7,350 bases of DNA from Actinomycetota bacterium (GCA_009918865.1 RGCY01000059.1:1-7350), one strand, 5' to 3'; counted from the first letter of the stretch, positions 1 through 7,269 are shown. Notes: generated by a model from the letters alone, not told the origin. Program-made: numbers and translations.

Positions 1-715
1 GTCGCAAGCCCATGAGCGCACAGGCGTTAGAGGCGACGATGATGTAGGGGTCTGTTGTGAGTCCGAAAATGGCTGGGATGGAATCAACAGCAAACAGCAC
101 ATTGGAAACACCGATGGCAAGAATCACAATCAACATAGGAGTGGCAAGCCTTCGACTCTCCACGCGCACGAGAAGTTTGTTGCCGTGATATTCACGAGTC
201 ACGGGCACCCGACGCTCAAGCCATCGAACGACGGCATGTCCTTCGGGATCCGGTTCGGCATCGCCGGTGCGCCACACTTGAATTGCAGTCCATGCCAGCA
301 ACACCGCAAATAGGAACAACGTTGCCTCGAACTTCTCCACAGCAGCCGCTCCGAGAACGATGAGAGCGCCGCGCAAGATAAGTGACAGTGCCACACCGAT
401 GCGCAAGACCCGGTGCCGCGCCACCGTGGGCACCGCGAAACTGCTCATCAGCACGAGGAACACGAATAGGTTGTCAACCGACAGGCTGTATTCCGTCAAA
501 TACCCCGCAATGAACTGCCCACCAGCCGCCGAACCGTGTTGCATCCAGATGTAGAAGGCGACCAGCCCTGCGAGACTGACGTAAATGCCGACCCACACAC
601 CTGCTTCTCGGGGACTGAAATTGTGTGGACGCCGGTCAACAATCAATCCATCGAGCACAAAAGTGGCAACCAACAGCCCCAGCAGTGCCCACCATTCCCA
701 AGGTGCCGCCGTCAT
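1..715 (-). CDS. TerC-family integral membrane protein (5' part; 3' end beyond the window)
   Basis: I translated this by hand: 238 codons from the ATG at 715, still open at base 1. TerC/Alx proteins are polytopic membrane proteins first named for tellurite resistance; members have been linked to manganese export and to metal loading of exported proteins. Hydrophobic segments lie at about residues 9-26, 38-58, 77-95, 104-126, 131-148 and 191-218, with another starting near 224. Two family signatures are clear: SLSVDNLFVF (78-87), with the acidic pair region D81-N82, and FAVDSIPAIFGLT (208-220), followed by SNACALMGLR. Both fit the conserved intramembrane aspartates of the family. A charged loop lies at about 149-190. 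The start overlaps the uvrB stop by one base (TGATG), and a good ribosome binding site, GAAGGGAAG, lies at 721-729, five bases upstream, so this start is well supported. Actinobacterial homologues are usually somewhat over 300 residues, so about a quarter is missing. The substrate cannot be told from sequence. Confidence 0.93.
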   Translation of the reverse strand, partial: MTAAPWEWWALLGLLVATFVLDGLIVDRRPHNFSPREAGVWVGIYVSLAGLVAFYIWMQHGSAAGGQFIAGYLTEYSLSVDNLFVFLVLMSSFAVPTVARHRVLRIGVALSLILRGALIVLGAAAVEKFEATLFLFAVLLAWTAIQVWRTGDAEPDPEGHAVVRWLERRVPVTREYHGNKLLVRVESRRLATPMLIVILAIGVSNVLFAVDSIPAIFGLTTDPYIIVASNACALMGLR

Positions 716-2787
716 CACAACTTCCCTTCGGTGGCGGCCAACATGCTGCGCAACTCCTTCTTGAGGTCGCCCACTTCATCACGGATTCGGGCGGCAAGTT
801 CGAAATTCAGTTCCTCTGCGGCTGCTCGCATTTGCTGACTCAGGTCTTCGATCAAGGACTGCAGGTCAGCAGCAGGGGTACCAGCCACGAGCCTACGGCT
901 CTCAACCCGAACCTCAGATGCCGCAGCCACAAGTCGGTCAGTGTCAATCCGCTCTCGGGCAAGCATGTCGGTGATGTCCGCAATCTTCTTGCGAAGTGGC
1001 TGGGGATCAATGCCATGCTCAGCATTGAAGGCTTGCTGCTTTGCTCGACGACGGTTGGTCTCGTCAATTGCTGCGCGCATGGAATCTGTCATCGTGTCTG
1101 CATACATGATGACCTGTCCAGACACGTTGCGAGCCGCGCGACCAATCGTCTGGATGAGTGATCGGGTGCTTCGCAAGAAACCTTCTTTGTCTGCATCCAG
1201 AATTGCGACTAGCGACACTTCGGGAAGGTCTAAGCCTTCGCGCAACAAGTTGATGCCGACGAGTATGTCGTACTCACCAAGGCGCAGTTCACGAAGCAAT
1301 TCGACTCTGCGCAGAGTGTCCACTTCGGAGTGGAGATATCTCACCCGTAAACCTTGTTCAGTGAGGTAATCGGTGAGTTCCTCAGCCATGCGTTTGGTCA
1401 GCGTGGTCACCAGTGCGCGCTCATTTGCAGCAACCCGACGGCGAATCTCGGCAATCAAGTCGTCAATCTGCCCGGTGGTTGGGCGAACCACCACTTCTGG
1501 GTCCACCAGACCGGTTGGTCGAATCACCTGTTCAACGACATCCCCTTGGACAACTCCCAATTCATAAGAACCAGGTGTGGCCGAGAGATACACAGTCTGA
1601 CCGGTGCGTTCCACGAATTCTTCCCAACGTAGTGGGCGGTTATCCATCGCACTTGGTAGACGAAAACCATGCTCCACAAGTGTGCGCTTGCGAGATGCAT
1701 CGCCTTCAAACATCGCGCCAATTTGCGGAACTGTCACATGCGATTCGTCGATAACAAGCAGGAAGTCCTCCGGGAAATAATCCAAAAGGCAGTTAGGTGG
1801 ACTCCCCTGTTCGCGTCCATCAAGATGGCGACTGTAGTTCTCAACCCCCCGACAACTCCCCGTTTGCTGCAGCATTTCAATGTCGTAGGCGGTGCGCATC
1901 TTGATGCGTTGCGCTTCGAGAAGTTGGCCACGGGCTTCGAACACCGCAACTTGCTGCTGCAACTCAGTTTCGATGTCGGAAATTGCACGCGCTAGGCGCT
2001 CCGGGCTGGCGACATAGTGTGTGGCAGGAAAGACATGCATCTCTTCATCCTGGGTGAGGATTTCGCCAGTCACTGGATGGAGCGAGGACAATCGTTCAAT
2101 CTCGTCGCCAAACATCTCGATGCGAATGGGATTGGTTTCGTAGACAGGAAAGACCTCCACGATGTCGCCACGCACCCTGAATGTGCCACGCTCAAATGCC
2201 ATGTCGTTGCGCTGATATTGGATGTCCACTAAACGACGCAGAAGTGCATTGCGTTCAATCGTGTCACCGATTCTTAGGCGAACCATACGATCCACATATT
2301 CCTGAGGCGTGCCCAAACCGTAAATGCACGACACAGTTGCGACCACGAGAACATCTCGACGAGTCAGAAGTGAGTTGGTTGCAGAGTGGCGCAGCCGTTC
2401 AACTTCTTCGTTGATACTTGAATCCTTTTCAATGTAGGTGTCCGTACTTGGGATGTAGGCCTCTGGTTGGTAATAGTCGTAATACGAAACGAAGTACTCC
2501 ACTGCATTATTCGGCAGCAACTCACGAAACTCTGTCGCAAGTTGCGCTGCGAGAGTTTTGTTCGGCGCCATCACCAGCGTTGGTCGTTGCAACTTCTCAA
2601 CCAGCCAAGCAGTGGTGGCGGACTTACCCGTGCCAGTCGCCCCGAGTAGCACCACATGCGCTTCACCTGCGGTGACGCGCTTTGCAATCTCAGCGATGGC
2701 CGTGGGCTGATCGCCTGCGGGCTCAAATTCACTGATGACTTCGAAAGGTGCAACGGTGCGTGTGAGGTCGGTGATGGGTCGAGTCAT
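715..2787 (-). CDS. uvrB: UvrB, excinuclease ABC subunit B
   Basis: UvrB is the damage-verifying ATPase of nucleotide excision repair. UvrA loads it on DNA and it then recruits UvrC for the two incisions. The 690-residue protein is full length for the family. Visible in order: Walker A GATGTGKS (49-56); the beta-hairpin region with YYDYYQPEAYIPSTDTYIEK (102-121), which inserts between the strands; the DESH Walker B box (347-350); SATPG (402-406); helicase motifs V and VI with INLLREGLDLPE (512-523) and QTIGRAARN (546-554); and a C-terminal UVR motif (about 641-676), which contacts UvrC. All key motifs look intact. The ATG at 2787 overlaps the stop of the coaE C-terminal frame as ATGA; only a weak GGGG at 2796-2799 could act as ribosome binding site, so expression may depend on coupling to coaE. 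Because the upstream coaE frame breaks and terminates at 2902, that coupling may be weakened here. Confidence 0.98.
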   Translation of the reverse strand: MTRPITDLTRTVAPFEVISEFEPAGDQPTAIAEIAKRVTAGEAHVVLLGATGTGKSATTAWLVEKLQRPTLVMAPNKTLAAQLATEFRELLPNNAVEYFVSYYDYYQPEAYIPSTDTYIEKDSSINEEVERLRHSATNSLLTRRDVLVVATVSCIYGLGTPQEYVDRMVRLRIGDTIERNALLRRLVDIQYQRNDMAFERGTFRVRGDIVEVFPVYETNPIRIEMFGDEIERLSSLHPVTGEILTQDEEMHVFPATHYVASPERLARAISDIETELQQQVAVFEARGQLLEAQRIKMRTAYDIEMLQQTGSCRGVENYSRHLDGREQGSPPNCLLDYFPEDFLLVIDESHVTVPQIGAMFEGDASRKRTLVEHGFRLPSAMDNRPLRWEEFVERTGQTVYLSATPGSYELGVVQGDVVEQVIRPTGLVDPEVVVRPTTGQIDDLIAEIRRRVAANERALVTTLTKRMAEELTDYLTEQGLRVRYLHSEVDTLRRVELLRELRLGEYDILVGINLLREGLDLPEVSLVAILDADKEGFLRSTRSLIQTIGRAARNVSGQVIMYADTMTDSMRAAIDETNRRRAKQQAFNAEHGIDPQPLRKKIADITDMLARERIDTDRLVAAASEVRVESRRLVAGTPAADLQSLIEDLSQQMRAAAEELNFELAARIRDEVGDLKKELRSMLAATEGKL

Positions 2788-3378
2788 ATGCGACGCCCCG
2801 GAAGGGACCGGGCAGCGAGGATGGCGGCTCGAGCATGTGGGCCAAGGTCAGAAATGTTGGACACATTAGGAACCACCATGTCACTCACCGCCTGCCGTTG
2901 CTCATCTGTTGCCTGTGCTGCCATGCGCAGGCAACCCCCGAGCCAACAACCACGTCTCACGCTGCATTTTCGGCGCCCAGAGTGTGACAACGTAATCGAA
3001 TTCGGCTTGTACAGCAGAGCGTGACCGTGTTTCAGCAAGCAGTGGGATATCAAGAGCCACCAAATCGGACTTTGCTTGAGCAGCGAGGTGCGCCATTTCG
3101 GCTCGAACCCACGGGTGGATGACCGACTCCACCCACTGGCGCAGGCTTGTGTCGCTAAACATCACGTCGGCAAGTGCACTGCGGTTGAGTTCCCCGTCGT
3201 CAAAGCACTGTGGAAGTTGCGCCAGTAGTGTGCGGTGCACATCGGTGCCCACCTCAACCGCGCGCCGTGCCGATTCATCTGCATCGAACACAGCAACGCC
3301 ACGTTCGGACAATTCAGCGCAGAACGCAGACTTTCCTGAGCCGATGCCGCCAGTCACGGCGATCACGCGCTTTGACAT
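2784..3378 (-). pseudogene. coaE: CoaE, dephospho-CoA kinase, with a broken reading frame
   Basis: CoaE phosphorylates the ribose 3'-hydroxyl of dephospho-CoA, the last step of coenzyme A synthesis. The first frame, from the ATG at 3378, gives 158 residues and stops at 2902. It has the P-loop GGIGSGKS (10-17), FDAD (31-34), IHP (87-89), DIPLLAE (110-116) and the start of the lid and C-terminal region, ending LLARGL and then unrelated PAHGSTGNR. The expected continuation, RMAAQATDEQRQAVSD, lies in another frame from about 2930 to the stop at 2784. Joining the frames needs a +1 or -2 shift between about 2926 and 2943. Against the usual spacing between RG(L/M) and R(I/M)AAQ in CoaE, about 17 bases seem to be missing. 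The joined protein would be about 197 residues, close to normal. The TGATG overlap with serB favours the ATG at 3378; a GTG at 3381 is an alternative. The stop of the second frame overlaps uvrB by 4 bases, so the ancestral gene clearly ran to 2784. Assembly error, true lesion and recoding remain possible. Confidence 0.88.
2908..2935. repeat. Inverted repeat at the coaE frame break
   Basis: GTTGCCTG at 2908-2915 and its exact reverse complement CAGGCAAC at 2928-2935 form an 8-bp stem with a 12-base loop. In the coaE mRNA a G5 run (2935-2939) touches the 5' side of the stem. The frame switch in coaE falls within or directly beside this structure. It is not followed by a U-tract and lies inside a gene, so it is not a terminator. 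Confidence 0.7.
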
Positions 3379-4598
3379 CACAACACCGATGGTCGCTGGA
3401 CCACGACCCCTTCACGTTCATCCGCATCCTCAATCTGTTCTCGGGTAATGCCCAGCAGATAGAGCACCGCGTCTAGGTATGGCACTGAAACTGTCGCATC
3501 GGCGGCATCACGCACAACAGGTTTGGCGTTGAATGCGATGCCAAGACCCGCGGCGGCAAGCATGTCTAAATCATTTGCACCATCACCGATGGCAACCGTG
3601 CGAGCCAATGGGACATTAACGCTATCCGCGAATGCGCGCAGTGCTTCGGCTTTGCCCGCCCGATCAAGAACCGGCTCCATGACTTCACCTGTCAAGATTC
3701 CATCACGCGCCTGCAGTGAGTTTGCGCGCAGCATGTGGATGCCGAGTTCTTGTGCATGTGGCTCTATGAGCTCAATGAATCCACCACTGACCAGTGCCAC
3801 ATGGTCACCACAACGACGCAATGTGCGAATCAAAGTGCGCGCCCCCGGACTCAACTCAATTGATTGCGCAACTCGGTGCACGGCAGAAAGGGGCAAGCCT
3901 GCGAGTAAACGCACGCGTGCTTTCAGCGAATCCGCGTAATCAAGTTCGCCACGCATGGCCGCTGCCGTGATGTCCGAAACCTGCGCCTGCACGCTGGCTT
4001 CGGCGGCGAGCAAATCGATACCTTCTGCCTGAACCAAAGTGGAGTCAACATCCAAGACCACGAGTCGCACGCCACGACGGTCTAGGTCTGCTCGCTGCAC
4101 TGCGATATCAATTCCGTGATGCTGCACCGAGCCAAGTAGACCGGTGCGCAGAGCCGCCGCACTAGCTGATCCCCGCGCCACAGTCACATGAAATTCAAGA
4201 GCCGTGATGGGGTAATCGGCAGTTCGGCGGATTCGTTCGATATTGCCACCGACAGATGCGATGGCACGCGCCACCTCAGACATTGCCTCAGGCGCTAGTT
4301 CACGCGCCAACAGCGACACAACGAAAAGTTCGCGTGCCTCCGAAACATGTGCTTGAGCGGCGTGCGACACGTCAACGGTAAAGCCGGGGAGGATTCTTTG
4401 TAGCGCTTCCCGAACCACATCAGATTGAAAAGACGTACGCGGCTCACACAGCAATGCAAGTGTGAGCCGCGTACGAATAACGATTTGTTCAACGTCCACC
4501 AACCGTCGCACATCTCGAGCCAGACAGGCTGTGACTGCGGCGGTTACGCCCGGTCGATCCTCACCACTGAGCGTGATGAGGACAGCAGGGGTGGGCAT
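3378..4598 (-). CDS. serB: SerB, phosphoserine phosphatase with N-terminal ACT-like modules
   Basis: SerB hydrolyses O-phospho-L-serine to serine, the last step of the phosphorylated serine pathway, in the cytoplasm. The protein has 406 residues, close to the roughly 410 of the mycobacterial SerB2 type. The first half (about 3-80 and 90-170) reads as two ACT-like regulatory modules; the opening LITLSGEDRPGVTAAV is typical of an ACT domain. The second half is the HAD phosphatase: motif I LDVDST with nucleophile D183 and acid/base D185, motif II VSGGF with S271, the motif III lysine K316, and the Mg-binding GDGANDLDM (338-346). All catalytic residues are present, so the enzyme should be active. 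ACT modules in this family can bind amino acids, so feedback by serine is plausible but not shown. The ATG at 4598 overlaps the rpsA stop as TGATG, with GAAGG at 4602-4606 and AAGGAG at 4613-4618 upstream. Its position between rpsA and coaE is unusual to my knowledge. Confidence 0.95.
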   Translation of the reverse strand: MPTPAVLITLSGEDRPGVTAAVTACLARDVRRLVDVEQIVIRTRLTLALLCEPRTSFQSDVVREALQRILPGFTVDVSHAAQAHVSEARELFVVSLLARELAPEAMSEVARAIASVGGNIERIRRTADYPITALEFHVTVARGSASAAALRTGLLGSVQHHGIDIAVQRADLDRRGVRLVVLDVDSTLVQAEGIDLLAAEASVQAQVSDITAAAMRGELDYADSLKARVRLLAGLPLSAVHRVAQSIELSPGARTLIRTLRRCGDHVALVSGGFIELIEPHAQELGIHMLRANSLQARDGILTGEVMEPVLDRAGKAEALRAFADSVNVPLARTVAIGDGANDLDMLAAAGLGIAFNAKPVVRDAADATVSVPYLDAVLYLLGITREQIEDADEREGVVVQRPSVL

Positions 4599-6079
4599 CA
4601 GCCTTCGAGTTTCTCCTTCAGCGCCTGCAGACCCTCATCTGCTGAGAGGGTTCCAGTGTCGCCTGAGTCATCGCTGCTTGAGCTGTAGTTGGCTTCCGAA
4701 GCGGCTTCAATCGCGGCCGCAGCATCCAGCGCCCGGGCTTCCTTCGCCTGCGCCTGGTGAGTGATCCAACGTGCGTGAGCCACGGCGTAGGCCGCTTCCC
4801 ACTCTGCTTGTTGCTTCTCAAAGCCCGGCAACCACTGACCCGATGCGGAGTCGAAACCGTCTGGGTACTGATACTGACCGTTTTCGTCGTAAGACCCGGC
4901 CATGCCGTACACCTCAGGGTGGAAGTTCTCTTCCAGGGCGTCCGCGTCGGTGCCTTCATTGGCTTGCTTGAGCGACAACGAGATGCGGCGACGCTCAAGA
5001 TCAATGTCTATGACCTTGACGAACAGATCCTGATCCATCGTTACAACCTGCTCTGGAATCTCCACATGACGCTCAGCGAGCTCGGAGATGTGCACCAAAC
5101 CTTCGATGCCGTCGGCAACGCGAACGAATGCGCCAAACGGCACCATCTTGGTGACCTTGCCTGGAACGATGTTGCCGATGGCGTGGGTGCGAGCGAAAGC
5201 CTGCCACGGGTCTTCCTGCGTGGACTTCAAGGACAGAGAGACGCGTTCACGCTCCATGTCAACTTCAAGAACCTCGACTGTGACTTCCTGGCCAACTTCA
5301 ACCACTTCATTCGGGTGGTCAATGTGCTTCCACGAAAGTTCAGACACGTGAACCAGACCGTCAACGCCGCCAAGGTCGACAAACACACCGAAGTTGACGA
5401 TGGACGAAATCACACCGTTGCGGATTTGACCCTTCGCCAACTGGTTCAAGAAGGTTGAGCGCACGGCACTCTGCGACTGCTCAAGGTAGGCGCGACGTGA
5501 CAGCACAACATTGTTGCGGTGCTTGTCGAGCTCGATGATTTTCGCCTCAATCTGCCGGTTCAGATAGGGCGCAAGGTCACGCACGCGGCGCATTTCCACA
5601 AGTGATGCCGGAAGGAAGCCACGAAGACCAATGTCAACGATGAGACCACCCTTGACAACTTCGATGACGGTGCCGGTGACCACACCGTCTTCCTCTTTGA
5701 CCTTCTCGATGGCTCCCCATGCACGCTCGTACTGGGCGCGCTTCTTGGAAAGAATCAGGCGTCCGTCTTTGTCTTCCTTGGTCATGACGAGCGCCTCAAG
5801 GCGCTCACCGACGGAGACAACGTCCGCAGGGTTCACATCATGCTTGATGCTCAATTCGCGCGAGGGGATGATGCCCTCGGTTTTGTAGCCGATGTCCAAC
5901 AGGACTTCGTCGCGGTCAACCTTGACCACGATGCCTTCAACGACGTCGCCGTCTCCGAATGGCTTGATGGTCTTTTCAATAGCCGCGAGCAGATCCTCAG
6001 CGGTAGCGAAGTCGTTAATCGCGATAGGGGAAGAAGAGGTCGGGGCGGGCGTTGCCGCCACATCGAGGGATTGCGTCAT
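4598..6079 (-). CDS. rpsA: Ribosomal protein S1 (30S subunit)
   Basis: S1 binds the 30S subunit and single-stranded mRNA and helps start translation, especially on structured leaders or leaders with weak ribosome binding sites. I chose the ATG at 6079, giving 493 residues: conserved S1 sequence begins soon after it, and the reading frame upstream to 6304 is Pro/Ser/Arg-rich, non-homologous and antisense to the methyltransferase gene. Four S1 (OB-fold) domains are visible at about 45-114, 132-197, 218-286 and 303-371. Domain 1 has KVDRDEVLLDIGYKTEGIIP, domain 3 NFGVFVDLGGVDGLVHVSEL, and domain 4 PFGAFVRVADGIEGLVHISEL. Domains 3 and 4 are the most canonical. The tail (about 372-493) is acidic and Ser/Ala-rich and ends ADEGLQALKEKLEG, an actinobacterial-type terminus. 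There is no Shine-Dalgarno sequence before the start; CCAACCTCCCT lies directly upstream instead. It heads the tightly packed serB-coaE-uvrB-terC block. Confidence 0.97.
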   Translation of the reverse strand: MTQSLDVAATPAPTSSSPIAINDFATAEDLLAAIEKTIKPFGDGDVVEGIVVKVDRDEVLLDIGYKTEGIIPSRELSIKHDVNPADVVSVGERLEALVMTKEDKDGRLILSKKRAQYERAWGAIEKVKEEDGVVTGTVIEVVKGGLIVDIGLRGFLPASLVEMRRVRDLAPYLNRQIEAKIIELDKHRNNVVLSRRAYLEQSQSAVRSTFLNQLAKGQIRNGVISSIVNFGVFVDLGGVDGLVHVSELSWKHIDHPNEVVEVGQEVTVEVLEVDMERERVSLSLKSTQEDPWQAFARTHAIGNIVPGKVTKMVPFGAFVRVADGIEGLVHISELAERHVEIPEQVVTMDQDLFVKVIDIDLERRRISLSLKQANEGTDADALEENFHPEVYGMAGSYDENGQYQYPDGFDSASGQWLPGFEKQQAEWEAAYAVAHARWITHQAQAKEARALDAAAAIEAASEANYSSSSDDSGDTGTLSADEGLQALKEKLEG

Positions 6080-6113
6080 AGGGAGGTTGGACTCGATCGT
6101 CTTAGAGGGCCCG

Positions 6114-6127
6114 AGCGCGGGCGCGCT
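6114..6127 (-). promoter_or_regulatory. rpsA leader hairpin 2
   Basis: The sequence AGCGC-GCCC-GCGCU is a 5-bp perfect stem with the same GCCC loop as hairpin 1. The shared core GCGCGGGCGC (plus strand) occurs at 6115-6124 and 6136-6145, exactly 21 bases apart, about two DNA helical turns, so a paired protein-binding site on DNA is also possible. Confidence 0.45.
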
Positions 6128-6133
6128 GGGGGG

Positions 6134-6149
6134 TTGCGCGGGCGCACAA
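6134..6149 (-). promoter_or_regulatory. rpsA leader hairpin 1
   Basis: In the minus-strand RNA this reads UUGUGC-GCCC-GCGCAA, a 6-bp stem with one U-G wobble closed by a GCCC tetraloop. On the plus strand the same position gives a C-A mismatch, so the fold favours the rpsA transcript. It sits about 55 bases upstream of the rpsA start. Confidence 0.45.
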
Positions 6150-6177
6150 CCAAAGAACAAGCCTACGCGTCGGGCTG

Positions 6178-7269
6178 ATGCGAGAAGATGTGAGGGTGAA
6201 GCCCTCCCCCAGTTCCGATCAACCTGAGTCGCCCTCAACGACGGCGAGGTCGAACCGGGCGGGGCGGATTGCGGTGACCCACACTGCCGGCCGGGCCGCG
6301 GCACGGATTGGCTGGGATGCCGATGCCGAGCGCTACCAGCGCGAGCATGGGGACTATCTGGCTGGGCCAGGTGACGGGGACTTGGTGTGGTGTCCGGAAG
6401 GATGGTTGGAATCCGAACTCGGCTTACTCGGTCCGGCGGCTGACCTCGCAGGGCTCACTGTGCTGGACCTTGGCTGTGGTGCTGCCCAAGCCGCGCGTTG
6501 GCTTGCCAAACATGTGTGTGGGGTGTCTGAATCCCTGACTGACACTGCCGGGCCCGATGCCTCGGGTGAGGTCATCTCAACTCACCTGCCCGAGCCATCT
6601 CCTACAACCGAAGCTGCGAGCACAGCCGAGAGTGCTCACACTCGTGCGCGACGCGCTTCACGGGCTCCTTCATCGGGCCGTGTTATCGGTATGGATATCT
6701 CCCATGCACAACTCACGTTCGCACAAGACTGGCATAAAGCTCAACCTTCGCATCCACAAGTGCACTTGATTCAGGCAGACGCACATGACTTGCCCTTCGC
6801 CACTGCCAGCATGGATGTCATCGTCTCTGCATTCGGGGTCTTGGCGTTTGTTCCCGATCTCACAGTGGTGTTGCGTGAAGTGGCACGCGTGCTGCGTCCG
6901 GATGGACACATCACGGTCTCCTTACCGCACCCCGTGCGATGGATGTTTCCGGACGACCCCGTCGCCACTCGTGGTCTGAAGGTGAGCACGTCCTACTTTG
7001 ACCGCACGCCTTATGCGGAAATTTCCACGACCGGTGAGGTGACATATGCGGAGTACCACCACACATTGGAAGACCTTATGCACGCATGTGTAGCTGCGGG
7101 ACTTGTGGTTACACGGCTTTGGGAACCCCAGTGGCGTGGCGATCGCATGCGCACATTCGGTGGCTGGAGTGCGGACACCGTAGATCTGGTGCCCAAGACA
7201 TTGATTGTGAGACTTGAACACAGGTCGTTGCAAAAAAGGTCGGCTAGTCCGGAATCTAGCGAGCACTAG
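6178..7269 (+). CDS. Class I SAM-dependent methyltransferase
   Basis: The protein has 363 residues with a Rossmann-fold methyltransferase core (Methyltransf_11/25-like). Motif I is VLDLGCGAAQAARWL (95-109); motif II is VIGMDISHAQL (169-179), where D173 should bind the SAM ribose; QADAHDLPF (199-207) is the adenine-contacting region; and LREVARVLRPDGHITVSLPHP (232-252) is the usual motif before strand 5. The C-terminal part (WMFPDD, FDRTPYAE, TLEDLMHACVAAGL, GGWSADTVDLVPKTLI) is probably the substrate-side cap. The substrate is unknown. Residues about 111-167 are an Ala/Ser/Thr/Glu-rich insertion between motifs I and II, where homologues usually have only a few residues. No later ATG precedes motif I, so the ATG at 6178 is used; its ribosome binding site is weak, and the GTG at 6274 (residue 33) is an alternative since residues 1-40 look disordered. 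A methyltransferase beside rpsA/polA recurs in actinobacteria, as I recall. Confidence 0.88.
   Translation: MREDVRVKPSPSSDQPESPSTTARSNRAGRIAVTHTAGRAAARIGWDADAERYQREHGDYLAGPGDGDLVWCPEGWLESELGLLGPAADLAGLTVLDLGCGAAQAARWLAKHVCGVSESLTDTAGPDASGEVISTHLPEPSPTTEAASTAESAHTRARRASRAPSSGRVIGMDISHAQLTFAQDWHKAQPSHPQVHLIQADAHDLPFATASMDVIVSAFGVLAFVPDLTVVLREVARVLRPDGHITVSLPHPVRWMFPDDPVATRGLKVSTSYFDRTPYAEISTTGEVTYAEYHHTLEDLMHACVAAGLVVTRLWEPQWRGDRMRTFGGWSADTVDLVPKTLIVRLEHRSLQKRSASPESSEH

Larger units (their letters stand above)
6080..6177 (-). promoter_or_regulatory. rpsA 5' leader and divergent intergenic region
   Basis: These 98 bases separate the divergent starts of rpsA (6079) and the methyltransferase (6178), so they and the first part of the methyltransferase gene must carry the promoters. 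I could not find a convincing -35/-10 pair for either strand. Read toward rpsA, the leader holds two GC-rich stem-loops (6134-6149, then 6114-6127) separated by a six-C tract, then a GGGCCC palindrome, then an unstructured stretch ending CCAACCTCCCT at the start codon. The lack of a Shine-Dalgarno sequence recalls E. coli rpsA, whose structured leader is repressed by S1 itself. By analogy this could be an autoregulatory leader, but that is inference. Confidence 0.5.

Noticed and set aside
625..1161. Plus-strand open frames opposite uvrB
   Set aside because: They have no recognisable domains and lie fully within the strongly supported uvrB coding region on the other strand.
2784..3053. A separate 89-residue minus-strand gene starting at 3053
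   Set aside because: Its first half is out-of-frame coaE sequence; its second half is the CoaE C-terminus. It is better read as the displaced end of coaE.
4757..5458. A 233-codon open frame on the plus strand opposite rpsA
   Set aside because: It mirrors the codon pattern of rpsA, shows no recognisable domain, and the minus-strand reading is a clear S1 protein.
6080..6180. Sigma-70-type promoters for rpsA or the methyltransferase
   Set aside because: Several weak TTG and TA-rich hexamers occur, but none pair at a suitable spacing, so I did not annotate any.
6080..6304. Extension of rpsA upstream to an ATG at 6304
   Set aside because: The 75 added residues are Pro/Ser/Arg-rich, unlike any S1 N-terminus I know, and lie antisense to the methyltransferase start and leader hairpins. 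The ATG at 6079 fits the family.
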